Shown: piece by piece, positions 22,806-32,829 of the stretch | Numbering within the stretch: the stretch's first letter is position 1 | Layout of the letters: the number at the start of each line of letters is the position of its first letter | Source of the DNA: Odobenus rosmarus divergens | Taxonomy: Eukaryota > Chordata > Mammalia > Carnivora > Odobenidae | Assembly: GCF_000321225.1 (NCBI RefSeq) | Contig: NW_004452168.1 | Location: 62,958-126,957, forward strand | Direction: 5' to 3' | Length of the DNA: 64,000 nt | The notes under the pieces: generated by a model | Seen by the model: only the letters and a program-made list of their open reading frames with translations | Told to the model about the DNA's origin: nothing | The model's database searches: none | Program-made: the position numbers and the translations under genes

Positions 22806-23544
22806 ACAGATGACATGATACTTTATGTGGAAAACCCAAAAGACCCCACCCCCAAATTACTAGAACTCATACAGCAATTCAGCAATGTGGCAGGATACAA
22901 AATCAATGCACAGAAATCAGTTGCATTTCTATACGCTAACAATGTCACTGAAGAAAGAGAAATTAAGGAATCAATTCCATTTACAAAAGCACCAAAAACC
23001 ATAAGATACCTAGGAATAAACCTAACCAAAGACATAAAGGATCTATACTCTAGAAACCACAGAACCCTTATGAAAGAAATTGATGAAGACACAAAGAGAT
23101 GGAAAAACATTCCATGCTCATGGATTGGAAGAACAAATATTGTGAAGATGTCTGTGCTGCTCAGAGCAATCTACACTTTCAATGCAATCCCTATCAAAAT
23201 ACCATCTACATTTTTCACAGAGCTGGAACAAAAAATCCTAAAATTTGTATGGAACCAGAAAAGACCCCGAATAGCCAGAGGAATGTTGAAAAAGAAAACC
23301 AAAGCTGGTGGCATCACAATTCTGGACTTCAGGCTCTATTACAAAGGTGTCATCATCAAGACAGTATGGTACTGGCACAAAAACAGACACATAGATCAAT
23401 GGAACAGAATAGAGAGCCCAGAAATGGACCCTCAACTCTATGGTCAACTAATCTTCAACAAAGCAGGAAAGAATATCCAATGGAAAAAAGACAGTCTCTT
23501 CAACAAATGGTGCTGGGAAAATTGGATAGCCACATGCAGAAAAT
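22806..23544 (+). mobile_element. LINE-1, inverted 5' segment: ORF2 reverse transcriptase C-terminal part
   Basis: A 246-codon open segment on the plus strand encodes internal L1 ORF2. It starts inside the catalytic (Y/F)ADD motif ([12 protein letters not shown]), continues through [33 protein letters not shown] and [14 protein letters not shown], and ends at [12 protein letters not shown]. It is fused head-to-head with the 3' part of the same element. With the shared 16-bp target-site duplication this is the structure expected from twin priming: inversion of the 5' part and loss of the ORF2 stretch between the two pieces. The lack of stops points to a recent insertion. It cannot make a functional protein: the endonuclease and most of the RT domain are missing. 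Confidence 0.94.
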
Positions 23545-23602
23545 TGACTGGTTTCCTTTAAAACGAACTCTGTTTTGTAAAGAACACTTAAATGTAACTG
23601 GA

Positions 23603-23835
23603 AGGCATCATATCACGGTGGTTAAGAGAATAGTAATTAAAGTCATACACATGCATGACAGTTTATCCTGACACTTAAATAGAATTTTTCAAAGTAATTG
23701 AATATGCCAAGTTTTAAGTTTCATAATCTGTCAAATGGGGATAGTAATAGCTCCTCCAGTTTGCATGAATTAAAATCATTTTGGTCTAGCAAGTAATTAA
23801 AGAGTAACTATTAATAATTGGTATTGGAAAATATT
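23603..23835 (+). repeat. MIR, nearly full length
   Basis: MIR order is visible: 'CACGGTGGTTAAGAGAATAG', a decayed centre, 'CATAATCTGTCAAATGGGGATAGTAATAGCTCC', 'GCATGAATTAAAATCA' and 'AGTAACTATTAATAATTGGTATT'. The young L1 landed just upstream of it. Confidence 0.75.
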
Positions 23836-24304
23836 GGTGAGAGGTATTTGTGATGGCCTATAATAGGAAGGTTTACTTAAGAAGGAAAATGGTGTCTGAT
23901 CTATACAAGACTTTTTCAGTGGGTTTTTAACAATTCAAATTTAGTTTTTCCTTATCTGGCAGTTTTAAGAACTTTCATGTCATGTTAATAAAATTACTAC
24001 CAGTTTTTAAAATAATTTGCAAATCCGTAATACTAACAACCTATACATTATGGCTTTTCCCACTTTTTATAATAGTTTATTATCTTTCATTTGTAATTGT
24101 CTTCATGTATTTATAGAATTGCAAGCTTATCTATAACATAAACAGTCCCCTCATATTTATTAAAATAAGGAATGTATAAGGAGCCAAATACCATGGATAC
24201 AGGGTTAGTATGTAACACTGGAAATAGATACAATAATGTTAGTCACACAGGAAAGGGAATAACATGAAAGTAAGACATAGGATGAAGCACCAAAACGTGT
24301 GTTT
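23836..24304. other. Anonymous AT-rich DNA
   Basis: Nothing recognisable between the MIR and the next SINE. Confidence 0.5.
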
Positions 24305-24317
24305 AAATTAATATGAG

Positions 24318-24526
24318 TTGGGGCGCCTGGGTGTCACAGTCGTTAAGTGTCTGCCTTCAGCTCCCAGGGTTCTGGGATCGAGCCCTGTGTCAGGCTCCCT
24401 GCTCTGCGGGAGGCCTGCTTCTCCCTCTCCCACTCCCCCTGCTTGTGTTCCTGCTCTCTGCTCTCGCTATCTCTCTGTGGAAGAAATAAATAAAATCTTT
24501 AAAAAAATAAATCAATAAATAAAAAT
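24318..24526 (+). mobile_element. CAN-SINE, 'GTCGTTAAG' arctoid subtype
   Basis: Head GGGGCGCCTGGGTGTCACAGTCGTTAAG, 'GTTCTGGGATCGAGCCCTGTGTC', 'CTCCCTCTCCCACTCCCCCTGCTTGTGTTCC' and a long degenerate (AAAT)n tail. Perfect 13-bp target-site duplication AAATTAATATGAG (24,305-24,317 and 24,527-24,539). Confidence 0.95.
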
Positions 24527-24779
24527 AAATTAATATGAGCATGAAGGAAATCATTCTTCCCATGCACGTAAGTGAGAGAAAGGTATATTCAAAATTTAGT
24601 GGTGAGAGAGAAGACATGGCTCAAGTTGCAGGAAATAAACCAGAGTCAGGTATTAAATGAATATATAGGACCAGAGCACTAAGAGCAAGAGAGTATATGA
24701 AGCAGAGGAAATGCCAGGGTAAAAAAATGGAAACCCAAAACAACAGAAAACAATCAGGTATTCATGTTTATTAGATACA

Positions 24780-24895
24780 ACAGAGTATAGTGAAAATACA
24801 GTTCAGACTTTTGAGTTAGACAGATACGGACTGCATTCAAAACCCAATTCAATTATTATCTGTGGATATGTGGTTATGACTCAGTCCAATCAACT
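24780..24895 (+). repeat. MIR fragment
   Basis: 'AGTATAGTGAAAATACAGTTCAGACTTTTGAGTTAGACAGATACGGACTGCATTCAAAACCC' matches the 5' half of MIR (AGAGCATGG...GAGCCAGACTGCCTGGGTTC) in decayed form. Confidence 0.55.
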
Positions 24896-26534
24896 GTAAC
24901 AATAGAAAAGATAATATTCTCTCTGGGTCTTAAGAAATGCTAATCATTGCAATTGATGTTTTGTAGGGATATAGGGAAAGGATGATCAAGGTTTTGAGGT
25001 ACCTGAAGCTGATAAAATTTGTGGAGCCCTCTTAGGAAAAGAATGTAAATTGCAATTACTAATTTACATAAGAATACGAATTTAGAATGAGAAAGTAAAT
25101 CACAAATTTCAAATACCACAAACTTCAAATAACAAAACAATTTTATTAATGAACAGCTCAACACAGCTAAAGAGTATCTTTTTTTCCCCTAAAATATCAC
25201 TAGCATATTTTATGATGACTTTTTCATAGTACAGTGACTTTGTAATACAATCTTGTGGAAATTATAGTTTGCTCTCTCCTCTAGCTTAATTAAAATTTAT
25301 CTTAAATTATTATTATTAAAGAGAAGCAGGTTTAGAAAATAGTTCACTCAGGTTCACGACTCAATACTGGAAACATCATGCAAATATTCAGAATTATTGT
25401 TAAATTTGGATAAACCATTAACAAGATTCTTTCACTTAGACTACAAAAATGCAGGGCATTGCAAGTTTTCATTTGCTGTGGTGTCTTAAATATTGGCTGA
25501 ACTGACGCTACAAATTAGCTAGTTTATCATGGATGATTTTACGGCATTACTTATATAATGGATTTTGTGTGTTACCCTTGTCAATGTAAGTATTTTGTAT
25601 CAAACCAACAGCAAATAGATCATGGCCAATGAGTTCATACAATGCGATGATAAGTTGTAGTATATAACATTCATCCAGTGCACACACTTAAGTACTCAAT
25701 ATTTGTTTTAATGCTGGAAGCTCATGCCCTACAAATACAGGATTTCTGATACATTCTACTTCACACAATTCCAATACAAGTGAAAAATTATTATTTTCTT
25801 ACATTGTATATGCTGCATTACTGAGTATATTCCTGGACGAACACTACTTTTTCAAATAGACATCAACAAGAACCAGTCTTCTTCATATAATTTTATATTC
25901 CTTATGATAGTATAGTTTCCCACAGAGTAGCTTCTGGCTCCAGACATTTGGAATCTTGTTACTCCTCTACTCACATCTGATGCCAGGCAGTTTGTCGTAT
26001 CGTGGTGATGTCATAATGTCATTTCAAGTTTTACTCCTCTGGCACAATATGAAGTGAACAAGCGTGGTAGGCAGTACAATTACTTCTGGAACCTAGTTCT
26101 ATTCCGAGACTGATAGCAAAAATTTTACTGTCATTGGAGGGGGCCAGTGATACACAAAAACATTTATTCCAGAAAGTTCAAACTCTACTATTCAACCTTT
26201 TCTGGGCCAGATCCTAAAAATGACTGTAAGCACTCCAGTACCACACAACAGCAGAGGAGGTCAGATGAAGAATAAATAAGGGTAGAAAGAAACTGTTTTT
26301 AAGCAAATGCAGATAAAATATCCTTAAAAACAAAACAAAACAAAACAAAAAAAATAGAACCATATGCATTTACTAGCTCAGACTACAATAAAATTCCTCA
26401 GACTTTATTTTTTCATAGCTTTGGAATCATAAAGTCCATAATGAAAGTGCCAGCAAATTTTGTATCTGGAGAGAGCTTTTCTGCTGGCTTGGGAAATGGC
26501 CCGCTATTGGTGCATGTGCGAGTATGCAGCTAAA
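24896..26534. other. Anonymous DNA
   Basis: No gene found. Locally more complex sequence at 25,900-26,230 shows no repeat family I recognise and no coding signal. A (CAAAA)n run lies at about 26,330-26,352. Confidence 0.4.
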
Positions 26535-27410
26535 GTTATATGTACAGGGAAATTTATAAGGCTAAAAGCTTATATTAGAAAGGAAGAAAGATTAAATGAC
26601 CAGAGGCCCTCACAGGAAGTTAAGAAAAAAGGAACAAAGCATGTCTAAAGTAAGTAGAAAGAAGAAAATAGATAAAAGCCAAAACAAACAAAAAACTGAA
26701 ATATAACAGAGTAACAAAGCTAAAACCTGCTTCATTGAAAAGTTCAACAAAAATGATAAGCCTTTATGGGACACCTGGGTGGCTCAGGTGGTAAGCATTT
26801 GGCTTCAGCTCAGGTCATGATCCCAGGGTCCTGGGATCTAGTCCCGTATCAGGCTCCTCTCTCAGCAGGGAGCCTGCTTCTCCTTTGCCTGCCACTCCCT
26901 GTTCTTGTGCTCTCTCTCTCTCTGATAATCAATCAATCAATCAATCAATCAATCTGTCTTTTAAAAAATGGTCTAAAAAATGATAAGCCTTTAATTGAAG
27001 AGAGAAAACACCAATCAGTAATATAAGAAACTACATATCCTACAGACCTTAATCGGTAATAAACATATGAGAATACTAAGTCAACAAAATTAGAACCTTG
27101 GACGAAATGGGAAAATTACCTTAAGACATAAAATAAGTTCACTGAAGAAGAGATAGCCTGATTAATTCTGTATTTATCAATTAATGATAAGTAAACTAAC
27201 ACAAAAATGATACTTAATCTGATAATGGATATTTACAAAAATTGTATGGTGAACATCTTATTAAAATGTTAAACACTTAATTCTTTGATCCTAAAATTAG
27301 GAAAAAAATGGTTTACTATCATCTTTTTCTGTTCAACATTATACTAGGGTATACAAATATTAAGGCATAAATACCAGAAACGAGGAAATAAGGCTTTCAG
27401 TGCCAGAATA
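26535..27410 (+). mobile_element. Old L1 (L1M-type) ORF2 fragment, linker/RT region, split by a SINE
   Basis: Follows L1 ORF2 in order, heavily mutated: 'GGGAAATTTATAAGGCTAAAAGCTTATATTAGAAAGGAAGAAAG', 'AGTAAGTAGAAAGAAG', 'TTCATTGAAAAGTTCAACAAAAATGATAAGCC', then after the SINE 'TAATATAAGAAACTACATATCCTACAGACC...GAGAATACTA', and 'CTTATTAAAATGTTAAACACTTAA...TTCTGTTCAACATTATACTAGGG'. All frames carry stops. It is far older than the L1 at 22.2 kb. The SINE at 26,767-26,975 sits inside it. Confidence 0.8.
26767..26975 (+). mobile_element. CAN-SINE with (AATC)n tail, inserted in old L1
   Basis: Head GGGACACCTGGGTGGCTCAGGTGG. The usual AAAT tail is replaced by seven copies of AATC (26,928-26,954) before TTTTAAAAAATGG. 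Perfect 18-bp target-site duplication AAAAATGATAAGCCTTTA (26,749-26,766 and 26,976-26,993), which is L1 sequence. Confidence 0.95.
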
Positions 27411-27440
27411 TTTTTTTCCAGATAGGTAACACTTCCCTAA

Positions 27441-27444
27441 CTAT

Positions 27445-27475
<31 letters not shown>

Positions 27476-27500
27476 TTTGATTAGGAGAGAGAATACTAGC
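27441..27500. repeat. (ATTT)n run, possibly the tail of a truncated reverse SINE
   Basis: About nine ATTT units followed by GATTAGGAGAGAGAATACTAGCAGAGAGAGAG. This resembles the reversed tail plus GA tract of a CAN-SINE with the rest missing, but it could equally be an independent microsatellite. Confidence 0.6.
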
Positions 27501-27504
27501 AGAG

Positions 27505-27797
27505 AGAGAGATATTGTCAGATGGGATATAAATACAACACCCAATTACATGCTTCTTATAAGAAATTACTCTAAATACTTTAAATTACTTCAAATATAAA
27601 GGCATGAAAATATTAATAATTAAAGGATGTAAAAAATATACCATGTCAATAGTCAAAAGAATTCTGGAGTGTCTCTTTTAATATCATCTAAAATAAATTT
27701 CAGAGTAAAGAATATCACCAGAGACCAAGAAGGTAATTTCATGATTTAAAAAAAAAAAAAAAGTGGTTGATTGATCAAGAGAATTTAGCACCATAAA
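27505..27797 (+). mobile_element. Old L1 ORF2 fragment, endonuclease region
   Basis: 'ATTGTCAGATGGGATATAAATACA', 'CTTATAAGAAAT', 'AAAGGATGTAAAAAATATACCATG', 'CAATAGTCAAAAGAATTCTGGAGTG', 'AAGAATATCACCAGAGACCAAGAAGGTAATTTCAT' match the L1 ORF2 endonuclease region. It lies downstream of an RT-region fragment, the reverse of L1 gene order, so the two come from different insertions or a rearrangement. It is strikingly similar to 31,995-32,265. Confidence 0.8.
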
Positions 27798-28200
27798 TTT
27801 GGTAGCTTAAAACAACAAAAATTTATTCTCTCACAGTTCTGGAGGTGAGAAGTCCAAAACCAGTTTTACTGAGCTGAGATTTAGGTGTCAGCAAAGAAAT
27901 GCTCCATCTGCAGTCTTTAAGGGAGAATCCATTCCTTGCTTCATTGAGATTAAGGTGGCTGCCAACAGTCCTTGACTTGTAGCCTCCCTCTGTGGTCCTA
28001 TTGCCTTCTCCTTCTGTGGTCTGTCTACTCTCCCTCTGTTTTCTTCTTATTAAGATAATGGTAATGGCATTTAGAGTCCACCCAAATAATAAAAAATGAT
28101 CTCCTCATCTCAAGATCCTTAACTTAATCACCCTTGCAAAGAGCCTTTTTCCAAATGAAGTAAAATTTACAGGTTTCAGATACTAAGATGTGGATTCATT
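27798..28200 (-). repeat. MaLR (MLT1-like) LTR, reverse orientation
   Basis: 'TTAAAACAACAAAAATTTATTCTCTCACAGTTCTGGAGGTGAGAAGTCC', 'GGTGTCAGCA', 'AGGGAGAATCCATTCCTTGC', 'TTAAGGTGGCTGCCAACAGTCCTTGACTTG' and 'CTCATCTCAAGATCCTTAACTTAATCACCCTTGCAAAGAGCC' are the hallmark of the reversed ERVL-MaLR LTR. It abuts the L1 fragment directly. No internal viral genes. Confidence 0.8.
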
Positions 28201-28824
28201 CTGTGGATTTATTCATTTACTCATTTTTCAGGCTATTAGAATACCTTTATAGTTAGTTTTGAAAAACAGGTAATAATAGTTTTGATAGACCAAATAGATT
28301 TGATCTTTTCAAAATTGTTTTGCTTTTATAGATCTTTGTATTTTAAAGTTAATTTTAGAGTCAGTTCTTAATTTCTCCACAATAATTCACTGGAGATTTG
28401 ATGGGATTATTTTATATCTATAGATTACTTAAGGACATATTGTCATCTTAAAAATGTTGTGCCTTCAAATCCATTATTTATTTAGAACTTTAATCTTTCT
28501 CAGCAATATTTTGTATTTGTCACTGAACAAGTATTACACATATAATCACTGTCTTCATCCTCAGGTATTTTATGATTCTTGCTGATATTGTAAATTATTA
28601 TTAATTCTTTTTAAAGATTTGATTTTTTTTAAGTAACTTTGTTGGAGATTCCTTAGGATTTTCTTTGTATACAATCATTAATTATAAATAAGCACAAGTT
28701 GATTTTTATTTTATTTTGTTACCTTGTTACACTGGTTAGGAATTCCAATATAATTTTTATGAAAATTATTAAAGAGGATATCCATACTTTATTCCTGTTC
28801 TTTATATTGTCTAGTTTTACAATT

Positions 28825-29032
28825 GTTTTTAAAGATTTATTTTAGAGAGAGAAAGGGAGAGAACACAAATGAGCATGTGAGTGGGGGAAGGGGGCAGAAG
28901 GAGAGAATCTCTAGCAGAGTCTGTGCTGAGTGTGAAGCCTGACATGGGGCTTGATCCCAGGACCCATGAGATCAGGCCTCAAGCCGAAATCACAAGTCAG
29001 TCATTTAACCGACTGAGCCACCTAGGTGCCCC
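28825..29032 (-). mobile_element. CAN-SINE
   Basis: Reverse SINE: TTTTTAAAGATTTATTTTAGAGAGAGAAAGGGAGAG, then reversed head ACCGACTGAGCCACCTAGGTGCCCC. Flanks TAGTTTTAC (28,812) and TAGTTTTAG (29,033) suggest a short, eroded target-site duplication. Confidence 0.88.
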
Positions 29033-29059
29033 TAGTTTTAGAGTTTGTATTGCAGAAAG

Positions 29060-29590
29060 GCACAATCCAGTACCAGTTACTTCATCATGACTATTCTGAT
29101 TACCATAGCTGTGTCAAAACTTATTTTGAAACTTAGTGATCTAACTCATGATGGCATTTATCTTGCTCATGAGCCTTTAATTTGGGCAGCACTGAGTATA
29201 TCTTATCTCTACTCAACTTGGATTCAGCGGGAGTAGCTTGAAGGCTAGGGCTAACATTATCTACAGGCTTTCTCACATTTTGGCAATTGATAGTGGCTTT
29301 AGGCTGATAAGGGCTATAAGTGATAAATAGGGACCTTAGCTGGACTATCTACATGTGGCTCTCTATGTTGCAGAATTTTGTTACAACATGGTGAGTGCAT
29401 TCTATGAGAAAATGTCCCATGAGACATAGACAGACTAAAGCTTCATCACATTTTATGTCCTAGTCACATAAACTACATTATTACTTTAATCAAATTCTAT
29501 TTTTTGAAGCATTCACAAAGTTACAGCCAATTGAAAGCTGAAGGAAAGTAGGCTTCACTTTTTGATGGGCATGGTACATTTCTGGAAGGG
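29060..29590 (-). repeat. Possible old MaLR/LTR-like repeat
   Basis: Order 'ACTCATGATGGCATTTATCTTGCTCATGAGCC...GGGCAGCACTGAGTATATC', 'CTCAACTTGGATTCAG', 'GTTACAGCCAATTGAAAGCTGAAGGAAAGTAGGCTTCACTTTTTGATGGG' resembles an ancient reversed LTR family. Highly diverged, so the assignment is tentative. The 63-aa and 69-aa frames here have no domain. Confidence 0.35.
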
Positions 29591-30570
29591 CAGGTAAGAT
29601 CATAAATACTCCTACAAACACTTGTTTCAAAATACAACATATAGTAATGGCTCAATAATTTATTTTAAGGCTTTATTCTATTTGTGTATTGCACAAAAAA
29701 TGAAAAATGCTAAATATTCATCCTAATGAATTTACAATCAAGTATTATGCAGATATTAAAAGGAGAAAGCTCTACATTTCTTCTAAAGTATAATTTCCAG
29801 GTAAATAAAACAAGTCCCCAAAAGTGTGTGTGGTAGCATAAGTGATACAAAAATGAATATAAATAAATAGGTATGTGTATATATGTAGATAGCTCTGGAA
29901 GAATACATAAGAAATTAACAACATAATTGCCACAGGATAATGAACCTGGGTGATAGGAAGAGAGAGGTGGAAGGGATAAATTAGCTTTCTTAATTTTTTG
30001 TGGATTTTAAATATTAGAATACATGTAATTTTTATATAACATGTACATAACTAGATAAATAGTATTAAGCTGAAAATATATCTCTTTTTGTATCTTATAA
30101 TGTGGTAAATATTATCAAAGAGGTGTTACGAAGGAACTCCTGAATAACCCAGTACCTCTGGAGAAGTTGGAGATGACTTTTCCAAGGAAATGACATTTGA
30201 CTTGGATATAATTTTTTCCTAATGTTGGCTCATTTCAGTACTCATTTATTTATTTTATCATTTTATAATTAACATTTATTTTACTTTTTGTTCAAACCTT
30301 CTCACTCGCAGAATATAAATCAGCTTCTTCATTTTATTTTCTAATCATTGGTGGTCAGAACTGAGTCCTGGATTCAGATGTACTGTAACTGAACCATGAA
30401 CATTAGATCAACACAGGGCATCCAATCTCAAAATGGGAAAGGGGGAGATTGATTTATACCTGTTGGCTCTCTCTAAAGAAGTATATTGAAGGCTGTGTTT
30501 ATTTATTTACTCCCTCCAAAATGTTTTCAACCAAAATGAAAAAAATATTTATTAAATAACTGGATAATTC

Positions 30571-30773
30571 TGGGGCTCCTGGGTGGCTCAGTTGGATGAG
30601 CGCCCAACTCCTGATCTCAGCTCAGGTCATGACCTCAGGGTAGTGGGATTGAGCCTGTGTGGGGCTCTGTGCTCAGCTGGGAGTCTGCTGGAGCCTCCCT
30701 CTCACCCTCTCTCTCTGCCCTCCCGCACCTCAAATAAATAAATAAATCTAAAAAAAAAAACAACCAACAAACA
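30571..30773 (+). mobile_element. CAN-SINE, older subtype
   Basis: Head GGGGCTCCTGGGTGGCTCAGTTGGATGAGCG with 'CCAACTCCTGATCTCAGCTCAGGTCATGACCTCAGGGTAGTGGGATTGAGCC', CT-rich tract and AAATAAATAAATAAATCT tail. Imperfect flanks AACTGGATAATTC (30,558-30,570) and AACAGGTAATTC (30,775-30,786). Confidence 0.92.
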
Positions 30774-30786
30774 AAACAGGTAATTC

Positions 30787-31920
30787 AGCCAAATGCCTTG
30801 ATATATGTTCTTATCACCGAAACATGGCTGATCGGTGCATTCTTTCCTTTACTTTGCCCTTCTAGATAAAGTCTACTGAAAGCATACAAAATTTTTTTCA
30901 AAATATATTTTCACCATAAAGAACATAAAATATAGACTGAAATTAGTTCATATTGATAAATAAAATACTTCTGGGGGAAAATTATGGCTACAGTGTCAAG
31001 TGGAAGTAGATCTAATACAAACTTACTAATCTATCATAACTTAATCACATCAAGAGATTGTAAGTATGCATTTTGGTAAATAAAGGAATCCTAAATCTAA
31101 AGGCCCAATATTGTGATGACAAATAACAGACCTTATATGTCTAAGCTCCCACTGAGAATTCAATTGCTTTATCTTCATTACTGAAGAGTGATACTATTTT
31201 TAAAGTATTTTATTTAAACATACAATTGAGTTGTGAATTCTATAACATGGTGGTTTTGTGCAGGCTCAATTTTCAGTGGCACAATTTTAAAAACCACCCT
31301 ATAATTATTCATTTCCAGTTAGTCACTATTTAGAGAATCATGACAGCCACTCTAGGAGTATGTTTGAGAAATTGTTGCTGAATTTAGCACTTAGTAATTA
31401 GATTATGTTATTAGAGGAGTGCTAAGTTTCAGGCATTGAAATTTAACAGACTCCTGAAATCTCTTGTTGAGGGTACTTGATTCTATTCCCATGGAAACTG
31501 TTCATGCCTTGACAAATAACCTGTAAGTAGTTTTTGAAAAAATGAGTGTTAGAATTTTAAGACTTTGCTGTGGTGAAAATTTTAAGCATATCTATATACT
31601 CTAGCTGATATTTCCCTTTCCTTAACTTTTTTGTATTACAACCAGAAAAACTGGGCTTCACATAAAAAATAATTCTAAAATTAATTTTTATAAATCCTTG
31701 GTATTTTATACCATATGTAAAATGGTATAATACCATTTGTAGGTAGGCTGTAATAAATAACAATATTATTTTTCAAAACTTAGGGAAATGAAGTAAGGAT
31801 ATAAAAATGAGTTTTTAAATAATAAGCCAAGAGTGTAGATAAAATGGAGTAATAATATTACAATAAGAGAAAAGCAAGAAGAAAGAAAGGGAGAAGGAGA
31901 AAAAGGAAGAGATGGATTAA
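30787..31920. other. Anonymous AT-rich DNA
   Basis: No recognised gene or repeat. A minus-strand 68-aa frame (31,557-31,763) shows no domain. Confidence 0.45.
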
Positions 31921-32664
31921 ATAAAAAAACTGGCAAATGACAAAGTAAAACATATCAATATTCACATTAAATTAAAAATATTCTAAACACCTTAATTGTA
32001 AGATATATTGTCAGATGGGATATAAATACACCTAATTACATGCTGCTTATAAGAAATCACTTTAAATATAAAGACATGAAAATATTAATAATTAAAGGAT
32101 GTAAAAAATGTACCATGCCAATAGTCAAAAGAAATCTGAAGTATATTAATATCATCCAGAAAAAATTCCAGAGCCAAGAATATCACCAGGGACAAAGAAG
32201 GTAATTTCATAATTAAAAAAAAAGTGGTTGATTGATCAAGAGAATTTAGCACATAATAATAGAGCTTCCAATACATGAAACAAAACCTCATTAAATTATA
32301 TGGAGAAATAAATAAACCCACAATCCCAGTCAAAGTTTTCAGTATCCCTCACTAAATAATTGATGGAGGAAATAGAAAATCTGCAAGAATATAGAAAATT
32401 TGAACAGTCTGAACCAACTTGACATTTTTAGTAGACTTTCCAACACCAAAAATATTTTCTGTTCCATAAAACAAATTTTATTGCATTTGAACAGAATCAA
32501 GTCATATTGAATATGTTCTCTGACCATATTGATATTGAGTTAGAAATCAGCAACAGAAAGATATCTGGAAAATTCAAAGATATGCAAAAAGTAAATAAAA
32601 CACTTCTAAATTACCCATAAGTCAAAGAAGAAATTAAAAAAAAAGAAATTAGAAAATATATTTT

Positions 32665-32829
32665 TTAAGATTTTATTTATTTATTCATGAGAGACAGAAA
32701 GAGAGAGGCAGAGGGAGGAGCAGGCTCCCAAGGAGCAGGGAGCCTGATGCAGGACCCGATCCCAGGACCCTGGGATCATGACCTGAGCTGAAGGCAGACA
32801 CTTAACCATCTGAGGCACCCAGGTGCCCT
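32665..32829 (-). mobile_element. CAN-SINE inserted in the old L1
   Basis: Reverse SINE with AAGATTTTATTTATTTATTCATGAGAGACAGAAAGAGAGAGG start and reversed head TCTGAGGCACCCAGGTGCCCT. L1 sequence continues on both sides. Imperfect flanks AGAAAATATATTTT (32,651) and AGAAAGTATTTT (32,830). Confidence 0.9.

Noticed and set aside
23099..23671. 190-aa plus-strand frame overlapping the L1
   Set aside because: An out-of-frame shadow of the L1 ORF2 segment 22,806-23,544.
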